In this document: piece by piece, positions 25,044-36,700 of the stretch | Position numbering within the stretch: the stretch's first letter is position 1 | How the letters are laid out: each line of letters opens with the position of its first letter | From: Erythrophleum ivorense | Lineage: Eukaryota; Streptophyta; Magnoliopsida; Fabales; Fabaceae | Reading direction: 5' to 3' | DNA: 64,000 nt | NCBI GenBank assembly: GCA_026724425.1 | Contig: JAIUCV010000023.1 | Coordinates: forward strand, 7,507,958-7,571,957 | The notes under the pieces: model-generated | Database searches by the model: none | Told to the model about the DNA's origin: nothing | Seen by the model: the letters and a program-made list of their open reading frames with translations, nothing else | Translations under genes and position numbers: made by a program

Positions 25044-27579
25044 ATACGCATCCCAGTTACCCCTCATTTCTAATACACATGCCCTCAACATGTCTTCCAA
25101 GGTTTGGATGGTCCTCTAAGTCTGACCATCTATCTGGAGGTGATAGGCAGTACTAAACCGCAACCTGGTCTCTAAGGCATGCTATAACGACCTCCAGAAG
25201 TTTGATGTGAACCTGGGGTCTCTATCTAAAACTATGCTATTGGGTACTCCTTGAAGTCGCATTATCTTTCTGATATACAACTGGGCTAATCTATCCAGTG
25301 TGTGAGTAGCCCTGGTAGCTAAAAAGTGTGCAGACTTTGTTAGTCTATCTATAACTACCAAAATAGCATCGTGTTTAGAGGATGTCCTGGGTAATCCTAT
25401 AACAAAGTCTATAGCTATACTATCCCACTTCTACTCGAGGATATCTAGGGGTTGCAACAACCCAATCGGTCTTTGATGTTTTACTTTTACCTTTTGACAC
25501 ACTAGGCATCTAGCCACGTAATCTGTCACATCAGTCTTCATCCCTGGCCACCAGAAAATTCATTTTAAATCCTGATACATCTTGGTAGCATCTAGGTGGA
25601 TAGTATACTTACTTTTATGTACCTCTTCTAAAATACTTTCTCTTAACTCATTCTGACTAAGCATACAAATTCTATCTCGGTATACTATCATACCATCCTC
25701 AGACACCTTGAAATTTAAGGCCTTAGCTTGGGAAATCTCATTCCTGATCTATCTTAGGAATTCATCCTCTTTCTAGGTATCTAAGATCTGGGTTCTTAAT
25801 ACAGTTTCTATTCGAGTTTCACTCAGATACAATTTACTTGATACCACCTAACATGAGAGGTTCAAGTTTCTAAACTTCTCTAAGAGTTCCTGCTCCCTAA
25901 TCATTATATGGGCAACATGGATGGACTTCCTACTCAGGGCATCGGTCACTACGTTGGCCTTATCTGGATGGTATTTTGACATAAAATTATAGTCTTTTAA
26001 AAACTCCATCCATTTCTTCTGTCTCATATTGAGTTCCTTCTAGTTAAACAGGTATTTCAGACTCTTGTGGTCACTATAAATCTCTATGGTAGCACCATAC
26101 AGATAGTGCCTCTAGATTTTAAGAGCAAACACTACGGCGGCTAACTTTAAGTCGTACGTAGGATAATTCTCCTCATGAGACCTCAACTGCCTAGAGGCAT
26201 ATGCCACTACTCTACCCTACTGCATCAACACATATCCTAACCCTTTGCCTGAGATATCATAATAAACCACAAATGGTTCACTAGGGTTAGGAATAATTAG
26301 TATAGGGGCAGTGGTCAAACAGAGCTTCAACTCTTGAAAACTCCTCTCACATCTATCATCCCACACAAAAGATGTCTCTTTCTTAGTCAGCCTCATCAGT
26401 GGTAACGCCATCTGAGACAAGCCCTGAATAAACTGTCTATAATATCTTGCTAAATCTAGGAAACTCCTAATCTTAGTGATCGTTCTAAGTCTATCTTACT
26501 GTAACAAAGTCTCAACTTTATGGGGATCAACTACGACCTCGTCGCATGAGATCACATGACCTAAGAATCTCACCTCAGTTAGCCAAAACTCATATTTACT
26601 AAGTTTGGCATATAACCTCTTATCTCTCAAGGTCTCTAGGACTAATCTCAAATGCCTCTCATGCTCCTCAAAAGATCTGGAGTACACTAAGATATCATCA
26701 ATGAAAACCACCATGAACCGATCTAGATACAGTCTGAATACCTTGTTCATGTAATCCATGACATAGCAGTAGCCTGAATGATATCACAAGGAACTTGTAG
26801 TGCTTATATCTCGTTCTAAAGGCCATCTTCGAGACGTTTTCAGTTCTCACTCTCAATTGGTGGTACCCAGATGTAAGGTTTATCTTGAAAAACACAGATG
26901 CCCCAACTAATTGATCTAACAAATCATCAATTCTAGGGATAGGATATTTATTCTTGATGGTAACTTTATTCACCTCTCTGTAATCGATACATAAATGCAA
27001 GCTATCATCATTCTTTCTCACAAATAATACCGGAGCTCCCTAAGGTGAAATACTAGGGTGGATAAACCCTTTCTCTAACAATTCCTTTATCTGCTTTTTC
27101 AACTCAGCGAGCTTGGCGAGAGTGATCCTATAAGGAGCCTTGGATACCGGTCTAGCCCCAGACACTGCGTTTACAGGGAATTTTAGCTCTCTCTCAGGGG
27201 GTAGACCATTAAAGTCAAAATCTTTAGGGAAAACCTTCAAGAATTCTCCAACAACTAGGATCTCCTCCATTCCTTCCTCTACCTCAGCCTGATTAGAGAA
27301 AAAGACTAGAAACCTTTGACATCCATACTCTAAATACCTCTCAGCCTAGGCAGTAGTCACAATGGATAACTCAACTCTTACCCTACGTATAGTCCCACAA
27401 GCAAATAAGGAAATGGTTCGGTGTTCACAATCAAGTATCATATTATTCGCGGCCAACCAGTTCATACCAATAATCAAATCAATATCATGGAAGGGCATAC
27501 TGATTAAATCAATAGTGGTATGACAATGATTAAATTGAACAGTGACATTTAAATAAGTATGGGAAGTAACTACGTGGCC
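25044..27579 (-). pseudogene. Gypsy reverse transcriptase, RNase H and integrase, truncated
   Basis: On the minus strand: an RT entry segment at 27040-27270 with RPVSKAPYRITLAKLAELKK; the RT core at 26698-27021 with HLCIDYREVNKVTIKNKYPI; and the active-site motif VVFIDDILVYS at about 26697 with both aspartates kept. The RT thumb follows (26496-26690). RNase H starts at 26217-26420 with a motif around FVVYYDISGKGLG. The integrase HHCC zinc region is at about 25530-25680 and the core at 25050-25520, including VVIDRLTKSAHFLA and LDRDPRF. The protein breaks off at the deletion (25043) shortly after LEDMLRACVL. Several TAG stops at former glutamine or tryptophan positions, and a frameshift near 26760, make it non-functional. 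Confidence 0.85.
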
Positions 27580-28920
27580 TTAAGTGGGTGTAGTGACAGA
27601 TAAATCAAATGGCAAGACACTAACAGCCAGACCCAATTGCCTCACACAATCATAGGATATAAACAAGTGACTAGTACCTGAATCAAACATAGCAACTACA
27701 GGAAAGCCATTCACTATTAGCATACCTCGGATTAAACTAAAGGACGCACTAACTTCTTGGTGAGTGAGGGCAAACACTCAGCCCTGGGTCTGCAGCCTAG
27801 GAGGAGGCGTTGTATCCATCTAGAGATAATTTCTAGCAATGTGCCCCTATTTCCCATATTTGAAACATGTCACTGGAGACTACTGGAAGGATGACTGGCT
27901 ACGAGGAGCCGGCAACGGCTTACCCCGCTATGGCCTTCTATTCCATGGTACCTTGCATCTCCTCTTGGTGCTAGGTGTCACGTTGAAACCCTCTTTTGGT
28001 CTCAGTCTTTTCAATTCCGAGGCCCCCTTCTGACTAGCCGTAACTCTAGCAAGCATGATAGCTCGCAAGTTATTCTCAATCACCTTGTTGGCTTCCACAA
28101 GGGTATTGAACTTTCTAATCTGCTGTAGAGTAACTCTGTCACTAATAAGGAGCTTCAACCTAGTTTCAAATTGCTCACATCTCTAGGGTTTATCATCATA
28201 CCTCTGGAGGTAAGAAGAGTACTGAGACAACTCAATAAATTTGGCCACATACTGGTCTACAGTCATCTCATCCGTCTGTCTCAAGCCCATAAATTTCATC
28301 TCTTTCTTCTTTCTCATCGAACTAGAAAAATATTTCTCGTAAAACTCGACCAAGAAACTTTCCTAAGTTATCTGTATGTTCTTAGCCTCTATTAGAGGTT
28401 TCGTGCTATGTCATCATCACCTATCGGCTTCCTTCTGCAGCATAAAAGTGGCTAGCTGAGCTTTCTGCTCTATGGTGCAATCCATCACCAAAAATATCTT
28501 TTCTAACTTTAAAACCCAAGCCTCTACCTTATCTGTATCCAACTCCCCGTCAAATGAGGGTAGACTGTTCTACCTAAATTGTGTCAACAGTTTTTGGATA
28601 GGCGTCTGGGTCTGAGCAGGCTCCTAGGGAGGTGCAGGTGGAACGCCAGATGTGGATGGTTGAGGTACAGGGGCTTCTCTCCTAGCTTCTTCTTGCCTAG
28701 CCAGGGTATCTTGCAAATACATGATCATATCATGCTGTTGCTGGACAATACACCTCTATTGTTCCAGCATCTCTTGATGTTGGCCCATCATGGCCTCATA
28801 CCGATCAAGCCTCTCTATGATGGTCTGTAGAGGATCCTTAGGCCCAACTAGAACCTCTGCCTCAGCTCTCTGAGCTCTGGGCGACTTGCCCCTACCCCTG
28901 TCCCATCTAGTCTCAACCAT
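27580..28920 (-). pseudogene. Gypsy gag and aspartic protease
   Basis: The frame begins MVETRWDRGRGKSPRAQRAE at 28920. A Q-rich linker (28700-28800) leads to the gag core, with GELDTDKVEAWVLKLEKIF (about 28490-28550) and SFLVEFYEKYF (about 28330-28360). One zinc knuckle (about 27830-27870) is partly degenerate, with a stop in it. The aspartic protease motif AMFDSGTSHLFISYD at about 27650-27690 keeps the catalytic aspartate. Gag assembles the particle and protease matures it. In-frame stops in gag show decay. The primer-binding site and 5' LTR lie directly upstream. Confidence 0.85.
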
Positions 28921-29069
28921 GTATGAAAGAAAGTAACAATCCTTAGTTCACAATCATATCACAAGCACATATGCATATGTATGCTACTACTTCCACGGCG
29001 ATGCACACCAAACACAAGCTATTTTCACCATTCAAGAGCCCAACATCGAATAAAAGTGTCTGAACCTTT

Positions 29070-29081
29070 GCTATGATACCA
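29070..29081 (-). other. Primer-binding site of the gypsy element
   Basis: Minus-strand TGGTATCATAGC, one base from the initiator-methionine tRNA site TGGTATCAGAGC, four bases inside the 5' LTR. It confirms the element's strand. Confidence 0.85.
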
Positions 29082-29085
29082 AAAA

Positions 29086-31846
29086 TGTAACACCATAATA
29101 TATTAACCCCAACTAGGCTCCGTTTAGACTTGATTCCATATGATTTCCAAAGAAAGAAAATAAACCATGGCATTTTCATGTTATAAATTGGGGCTTAAAC
29201 ACTCATATTTTGCCCTGTAGGTCCCATGAACCCATCAATCACATATTCTACTCAAACTCCATTTATACAACTCATAAATAGCATAAAATAACCCATGAAC
29301 CATGGATATGAAGCCAAAAACCCAAAAATGCAATTTCTCAAAATAGCCAAAAAGTTAAATTTTTGGCTCTAACTTTAGAAAATCATAACTAATTCTAGAT
29401 AAATGAGAATGAAGCAAACCATAGCTTTCTAGAAAGCTCTAGATGTTAAATTTACAATAAAAATAATTCCAAACCCCAATCTCAACGTTTGGACCACGTT
29501 TGATATCAAAAAAGGAGATAGAAGTCTGGCTGTCCCTGGTGCTGATACAGCTTATTGTTATGAACTTCAAAAATTCATACCTAATTCCAAAAAAATCCAA
29601 TTTGGGCAAACTATACCAATGTGAAAATCTACAGATGTTAACTAGAAGAAAAAAATAAGTTCAGATCATTTCAGTAGCCTTTGGACCTTGAAAACTGATG
29701 GAACTATAACGAAAGTCAGATGGCTTCCCTGATGCTGACATAGAATTTCAGAAAGTTATTTCTCTCTCTATAGACCTCTAATTGAGGTGATTCTAATTGT
29801 TATAGGTCATTGTTGATGTATAGTTTAGGCCTGTAAAATTTCATGACAATTGGACATCATTTGCCCCGTGAATGACACAAGTTTATTTTTGGACCCATGG
29901 TAACAGTGCACTAGCCAAAATCATCAAAATTTTCTAACTTCAACAATTCTCCAAATATTCCCTAGACCTCAAAATATTACCCACTTTAGCTTCTCAAGAA
30001 GTTCTCAACAAGCTCTAGATGTATGCCAAATTTTATATCAAGAAGAGCTCATTTGGTCATATCTTGATGGATCTCACAAATTTGGCAGATTTGACACCAT
30101 AAATAGTTCAAAATGGGGGTAAATGGTCTCCTACATGCTTTAGCACCTCTTGGGCAAGTTTTAAAGCACAAATATAGCATATATGAAATGCCTAAGTGGT
30201 CCAAATAATCATACATCTCAAACTCACTATGTTACGGGTAAAAAATACACTACCACATACAAGCCACAAAGGGGCCAAATATCATATTTTCATTCCTTTG
30301 GCTCTATACATGGTTCACACATCATTTATATATATTTCTACACTTGCTCATATATTTACATCTCAAAAATCATATGTACATATCCATTTTGACACTTCTT
30401 TATATCAAAAGAAATAAAACAAGTTATATAACTAACTAAGTATGCTCAACTAGGCTCCTTGGCTTGCATTTTGATCTCTTTGAGCTCCACCTAACATATT
30501 AAGATGAGAGAGGGTAGGGGATGAGATTCATGAAATCCCAATAGCTCATGCACTCATTTGAGGAAACAATCAAAGTATATAGATAAGTTAAAACATGTAA
30601 GTAGGCACCTAACCATTCAAAATCAAATAACACATGATTCACATGCCATGAATATCATATCAATGCCAATAACAAGCTCTAGCGACTTTTGGTCTAGCCT
30701 CACCTTATTTTAAGGACTTTTGGATTGGCCTCACCCTTGGTCTAGGGACTTTTAACTTGGCCTTACTCATTCATGAGACTTTTGGCCTTGTCTCACCTGT
30801 TTCTATGGACTTTTGGCTTTACCTCATCAATCACAAGAGACTTTTGGCACTACCTCACCCTAGTAATTTTTACAACCCAAAACATAAGCATATTGGTACC
30901 AATGCATCAAGGCAACATCAAATGGCATGTCCCACAATATAAGCACATACACAAGTATACAATGACTATTACACATCTAAGAATGCAAAAAGAAGAGTGG
31001 AGAGCTATATTTTACAAGCCAACACAAGCCTTCCCTTTCATTTTTTCTTCTCCCTTCTTGGTCTTACAATCACAACTAGATGGAACTGCTTCCCTTAAAC
31101 CTAGACACAACAAGTAATTACTCTCTTATAACTCAAATAAACACTCACAAAGTTAGGGGGTTCTTCATTAAGCCAAACCCTACAAAGTATGTAAGAACCT
31201 CTAGTTTTCTCCCTCTAGAATTTCACTAACTCTTTTTCTACTTCTTTTGCATTTCTTAACTTATCACACTCTAATTCAAGGGTTTTTTTACTCATTCTAG
31301 GTCAGAACAGAGCTATCTTACTCAACAATCCATGGAAAGGAAACTTAGAAGGAGAAGAACAAAGTCAAGAAGAAGAAGCTTTAAGGGTTCTTACCTTTCT
31401 TCTTTGGTTTCCTTCCTTCTCTCTTAGCTTCTCTTGGTTTCTCTCTCTCTCAAGCCTTTTTCTCTATTTTGGACGAAGCTTAAGTCAGTTAAAAGAAAAG
31501 GAGAGGATCTGAATTCTTTAAGAAGCAAAATTCTCTTCTTTCACCCTTTTCCTGACTAACCCTCGCTATAGCGAGGAATAACTCTCACTACTGCGAGCAC
31601 GTATTAGTCCCAAGCTCATGTTCTCGCTATGATGCGCGCTATTGTGAGGAACTCCCTAGTTTTTTAATGGAATGCCTGAACTCGCTATAGTTAGAAGTAT
31701 TTTTTCTATAGTGAATAAGCACATTCGCTATAGTTAGGTCATTTCTCGCTATAGCGAATAGGTACATTCGCTATAGTTGGGCTGTAGCCAGTAGACTTAG
31801 AAAAATTTCAGGACTTAAAAAAATTTCAGTAATTCTGATTGTTACA
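29086..31846 (-). repeat. Complete 5' LTR of the gypsy element
   Basis: 2761 bp, from TGTAACAATC (minus strand, 31846) to GGTGTTACA (29086). It carries the CTATAGCGAG array (31560-31790), a splice-donor-like AAAG/GTAAGA at 31394-31393, a CT-rich tract (GA on the sense strand, about 31439-31451) and the GGGTGAGG minisatellite (30680-30870). It is the reference copy for the solo LTR at 14828-17389. Confidence 0.9.
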
Positions 31847-31851
31847 TTTAT

Positions 31852-33059
31852 CAATTAGACATGAAGTCAGGATTCCTAAATGGAGAAATTAAAGAAGAAG
31901 TGTACGTGGAGCAACCTCAAGAGTATTTGGTCCAAGGCAAAGAAGACAGAGTATATCGATTAAAAAAAGCACTCTATGGATTGAAGCAAGTACTGCATGC
32001 GGGGAATAGTAAAATAGACAAGTATCTTTTTTATTACAACTTCAACAAAAGCCCAAGTGAGCCATCATTGTATATGAAAATGTAAGGAGATCATTTCCTC
32101 ATCCTTTGTCTATATGTAGATGATTTAATATATACCGGCATTGATACAAAGATGATTGAAGACTTTAAGCATGCCATGATGAAGGAGTACAAGATGATTG
32201 ATCTTGGCCTCATGGGATACTTTCTTGGAATGCAAGTAAAACAAAGACCCAGTCAGATATTCATTTCTCAAGAGAAATATGCTGATGATTTGTTGAACAA
32301 ATTCAAGATGCAAGACTGCAAGCCAGCATCTACACCAATGGGGACTAATAAGAAGCTATCAAAGGAGGATGGAAAGAAAATGTGAACGAGGTGACTTATC
32401 GAAGCCTTGTTGGCTCGTTGATTTATCTCATTAACACAAGACCTAACATAATGCATGCTATTAGTATTGTTTCTAGATTTATGAGCGAGCCTAGCAAGTC
32501 ATATCTCATAGTTGCGAAACGAATCTTGAGATATGTGAAAGGCATGAAGAGTTTTGGCATCCTGTATGAAGCAGAAGATGATTGCAACTTAATTGGCTAC
32601 ACCGATGGTGATTGGGTAGGAAGCATTGATGATAGAAAGAACACAACAGGTTGTATCTTTCTCCTAGGTTCCAAAGTAAACTCATGGGCATCAAAGAAGC
32701 AAAAAATAGTTATGCTTTCGTTAGTATATGCAAAATATATAGCAACAACAAATGCAGCTTGTGAAGCAATTTGGCTTAAAAGAATATTAGAAAATTTACA
32801 TCAAAGTATCAGGATGCCAACAAAGATCTATTGTGACAACATGTTTGCAATTGTTATGACAAAGAATCCTATTTTTCATGGTCGCACTAAACATATTGAA
32901 ATTCGACATCATTTTATTCTAGAGCTCGTGGAACGGGAAAAAATCGAGTTAGAGTTTTGCAAGACTGAAGACCAACTTGCAAATATTTTTACAAAGTCAA
33001 TTACAATTGAAAAATTTATCAAGTTCAGAGAAATGCTTGGAGTTATAGATTTTTTCTAG
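31852..33059 (+). pseudogene. Copia reverse transcriptase (C-terminal part) and RNase H
   Basis: Resumes the copia reverse transcriptase beyond the gypsy element: a segment with KSGFLNGEIKEEVYVEQP (31867), then VYRLKKALYGLKQ (31951), then the active-site motif LCLYVDDLIYTG at about 32105-32140 with both aspartates. A TAA at about 32083 and a frame change near 32384 break the frame. RNase H follows (32382-33059), with IGYTDGDWVGSIDDRKNTTG, then KIYCDNMFAIVMTKNP, ending in ITIEKFIKFREMLGVIDFF and a stop 11 bp before the 3' LTR. It copies the element RNA into DNA and degrades the template. Confidence 0.85.
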
Positions 33060-33062
33060 ATT

Positions 33063-33071
33063 AAGGAGGAG
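33063..33071 (+). other. Polypurine tract of the copia element
   Basis: AAGGAGGAG lies directly before the 3' LTR, as expected for the plus-strand primer. Confidence 0.75.
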
Positions 33072-33445
33072 TGTTAAAATATACTAATCTAGAAAAAAGA
33101 GGTGCGGTGCATTGATAATATAAACTAAAGCACATGAAGATAGTGGCGGCAAGTCTAATGTATAGGCTATGGAATACTCCACTGGACGGCAAGTCTAATA
33201 CATTGGCTCATAATTTGTAATCTTTCATTTGCCTAGAGTGGTAGTGGCTTTAGGAGGAATCCTTTGGCATGAAGCAACATAATAATACTCCACCGTCTAG
33301 CAAATATTATAAATAGGGATAAAGGCAATCTATATTGTAACAATAAAAAATTTTTTTATTAGCAATTCAATTTCAGATATCCACTCTTTGCTTCTTTTGT
33401 TCTTATTCTCTTGTCTCCATAATTTCAAATGTCATAATTCCATCA
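33072..33445 (+). repeat. Copia 3' LTR
   Basis: 374 bp, TGTTAAAATATA to CCATCA, followed by the target copy AAAGT (33446-33450). It differs from the two 5' copies more than they differ from each other (for example around 33180-33200). Confidence 0.9.
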
Positions 33446-33770
33446 AAAGTGGCATTCAACACGCAAAGTTTGAGAGGGGAAAGAAGAATAGGAATTGAAT
33501 AAAGTCGAGTAGTTCAATAAAAATACATGGACATACTAACATGCAGGTAATAATTAAAATGACCTAAATTCCACCAACATCAAGTAGTTTTGGAAAAAAA
33601 GCACTAAAATTAAGCGACTAAGTTCATTGCTTGCTTTGGAGCTTTTTTTTTTTCTTCTGTGGGGCCAAACTACTCAGGATCTAATTAATATACAAATTTT
33701 CCACCAAAAATAAGCTGCAAACTATTATAGCTAGCTGTAACAGTTTAACAACAGAAGAACGCCTGACAGC
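33446..33770. other. 3' flank of the bHLH gene
   Basis: About 325 bp between the copia element and the stop codon of the bHLH gene; it must contain that gene's 3' untranslated region. A poly-T/poly-A tract lies near 33641-33655. I see no confident polyadenylation site. Confidence 0.5.
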
Positions 33771-36700
33771 TCAGCTCTTGGAGCTAGATGCTGAAGCTTG
33801 CTGCAGCTGCTGATAAATAGCAGCCATCCTACTGTATGCATCCATGGTCATGGGCTGCAATCGATTAATGATGTATTGATTAATTACCATTCAATAATCT
33901 CCCAAGATCATTACATATGAAAATAATACCAGAAATGATCTCGATAAAATGTTGCCTCCACAATATATATATATATATAGATATCCAAACTCTAATAGTC
34001 TTCATTGGACGCATTTCATCTTCGCAAAGGCAAATATATCTTAGTTAAAAGATGAAGAATTAGGACATTTATAGGCGTTTGAATACAGTTATTTAGAAAT
34101 GTCTATGGAAACTATGAACCTTTTTTCATTGGTAATACTTGAAATTTATGAACTGCAAATGATATGTCTCATACAGTAATCATTCAGGATTTGAGACCTG
34201 ATATAGTACTTAAACTTTGAAATTCTTTCATTTAACTTACTAGCTAGTCTTTTAAGTAATGCTATCATTCGACACAAATCGTAGCAAGCTGTTAGTTACA
34301 ACTTACAAATACGTCCAAATTAACTCATTTTAACAACATTCAGTTCCAGGTTTGCTTCTTCAATCAATACAGTAAGAGATTCTGACTTTTTCCCTTGTCC
34401 CCATAGAAAAGTAAGCCATACGAACACAAAAATTAAAACTCATGACTACCAAATTAAAGTCGTTTATTTAATCTGAATATAAAAATTATAGAAAAATATA
34501 CAATACCATTTTCCCACCTGTGTCTGGCATGCTAGGAATGTGGACAAGAAGTCAGGCATTACCATGGTCACTGGAGCCCCTTGCAGCCGATTGCCAACAC
34601 CGGCACCATCCCACGGGGCCATAGGCATGAAGGCAGCGGCAGGGTGGAGAATGGGAGGGATGGTGGGGATGCTAGGGCGAGCCATGGTGTTCATGTCCAT
34701 ACCCATGCCCATACCCAATCCCATCCCCACTGGAGCCATCATGGACATTTGAAGTTGTTGCATGGTCATTGGCAGCATCATGGAAGAGAGGCTCATTCTA
34801 CTCATCATTTGCACTTGTGCTTGCAGTTGCTTCAGATATTCTATCACCTCATCCAGCATTGAAGCTTTATCAGCCTGAAATAAACACACAGTGAAGAAAT
34901 AAAAACTGTAAGTATAATAGATTAATCTTCGAGTTCAGAAACAATCAGAATATACACTTTTGGGATAGCCACTTGAAATTAATAATAAGTAATCTGATTT
35001 TAATTATTGGTGACTTGGTTTAAGTTAAACTATACTAATTAAACCCTGCAAGTATATAGCCATTGAAAAGTTGACTTGGTCATGAGAACGGTTGGCCTTT
35101 GCTTTCTTTCTTTCTTTTTCCGCCTTTTCGATTTTTTTTTAAATTTAATTTTTTTAAAAAATATTTTTGATAACTTGTTGAATGACTCATGATAGCGGAG
35201 GCAATGTGTGAAATAAGGGCCTACCACAAGAAAGGGCTGTCTCCTAACCAAACAAGCTTCTGTCGAAGTGTCACAAGTAATAATAAGTATGATAGGATTT
35301 TTCTGTGGACTGAGATTTACACGACCCTAAAATACCTTTATATATAGCGATTTGATTGGAAATACACTTTGGACCACATTTATCCCTTCCTCCCTAGAAT
35401 CCCCTTTATCTGAGTATTTATTCTTTTGACAGTGTCTCAATTGGAGATTTGAAAGGGCAGGGAGTAATTAATTTACAATGATTAAAACAAAGAAATTCTA
35501 AATAGATTTTATTAAGAAAAGAGTTAGAGAATGTAATTTTTTTTTTCAATTAAGAAAGAATGTAGTCTTTAAATACATGTTTTTGTAGAATTACATGATA
35601 TGTATGTGTTATTAAGCACATAATTTTATATTAGTCAATTATGATATTAAGAATAGATGCGTAAATGCGTGTGCACGTGAATTAGTAACAACTATATTAA
35701 ATAATTAATGAGAGAAAATAGTATTTAATGACTTAATTTGTGTTAAAAATTACAATTTCTAGGGAGTTATAGTGTATTAAAGAAATTTTGTTGAAAAGGC
35801 TTTCGAAAAGAAATAAAGGAGAAACAAATTGTAAAGAATTATATATTTTCGAGATTATTTAAAAAAAAAAGAAAAGTAATAATGTTTCCCTAACTTTCTG
35901 AAATTTTGCCTCTCGGAAAGATTAAAATGTCTAAACAAAAAGAGTAATGCTTTCCTACCGAAAAAGGAAAAAGAGTAATTCTCTATATACTTAGTTACAA
36001 CTCAATTAATCTTTTCTATGAAAAGTAGTACAATTAATCTTAGTATAAACTATACAAGCAAAATTATTTTTGCAATGGCAACATTTCAGAATAAGAAAAT
36101 GAAATGGAATTTTAGTTATGTATAAATCGCAAAGCCTCATCAAAATTAACATTCATGAGGAGATCTCTCAACTAGCTAGCTCAAAATACCATAGATGCTT
36201 CATCATTAATAAACTTAGCATAGCCATCATTCCCAATTAGTTATTACTTACCTTACCGGAATTTGGAACCAGCTTCTGCAATGTCTTCATCCTTTCGTTT
36301 ATCTTATCTCTCCTTTTCTGAAAAAAATGAGCAAATGAATCAATGAACAATAAATAAAGCCTGGTTTTCCTTAAATAATAATAATAATAATAATAATCAA
36401 TTTGAACTACTAAATTAGATTCATCAAACGAGATCTCACTCTTTCAGATTGATTGTGTACAGCAGCAGCTCTACGCCTTTTATTGGACGACGAGGAATTT
36501 ACTGTTCTTTTCTTTTTGTCTTCCTCATCACCTTCCTCTCCCTATAATAAAGATTAAATTTCAAAAAAAATCTGAACACACAGGATTATATATTTAAAAA
36601 AACTTTAAAAAGAGGCTAATCAGTAATCACAATAACACAACTATTGGAAAACGATCATTTAAGAGAATCTGATTTTTTTTTTTTGGAAGAAAAAATTGTT

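Larger units (their letters stand above)
23979..31846 (-). mobile_element. Ty3/gypsy retrotransposon of Del/Tekay type, inserted in the copia element
   Basis: Lies between TTTAT copies at 23974-23978 and 31847-31851. Read on the minus strand it has a complete 5' LTR (29086-31846), a primer-binding site, gag, protease, reverse transcriptase, RNase H and an integrase cut short, then only the last part of the 3' LTR (23979-25043). A deletion at about 25043 joins integrase directly to LTR sequence, removing the end of pol, the polypurine tract and about 1.7 kb of LTR. Integrase after RNase H marks gypsy; the reverse transcriptase and very long LTR fit the Del/Tekay chromoviruses, though the region where a chromodomain would lie is gone. 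Confidence 0.9.
20092..33445 (+). mobile_element. Ty1/copia retrotransposon, split by a gypsy element
   Basis: LTRs start TGTTAAAATATA and end CCATCA. The target duplication AAAGT lies immediately before each 5' LTR copy (20087-20091 and 20748-20752) and after the 3' LTR (33446-33450). The gag, protease, integrase, reverse transcriptase and RNase H domains are in copia order. The gypsy element at 23979-31846 interrupts reverse transcriptase. Excluding it and the duplicated unit, the element is about 4.8 kb, normal for copia. Coding is broken by several stops and frameshifts. I do not assign a lineage with confidence. Confidence 0.9.

Noticed and set aside
34540..34862. Plus-strand open frames opposite exon 5 of the bHLH gene
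   Set aside because: They are antisense shadows of the methionine-rich repeat and have no independent support.
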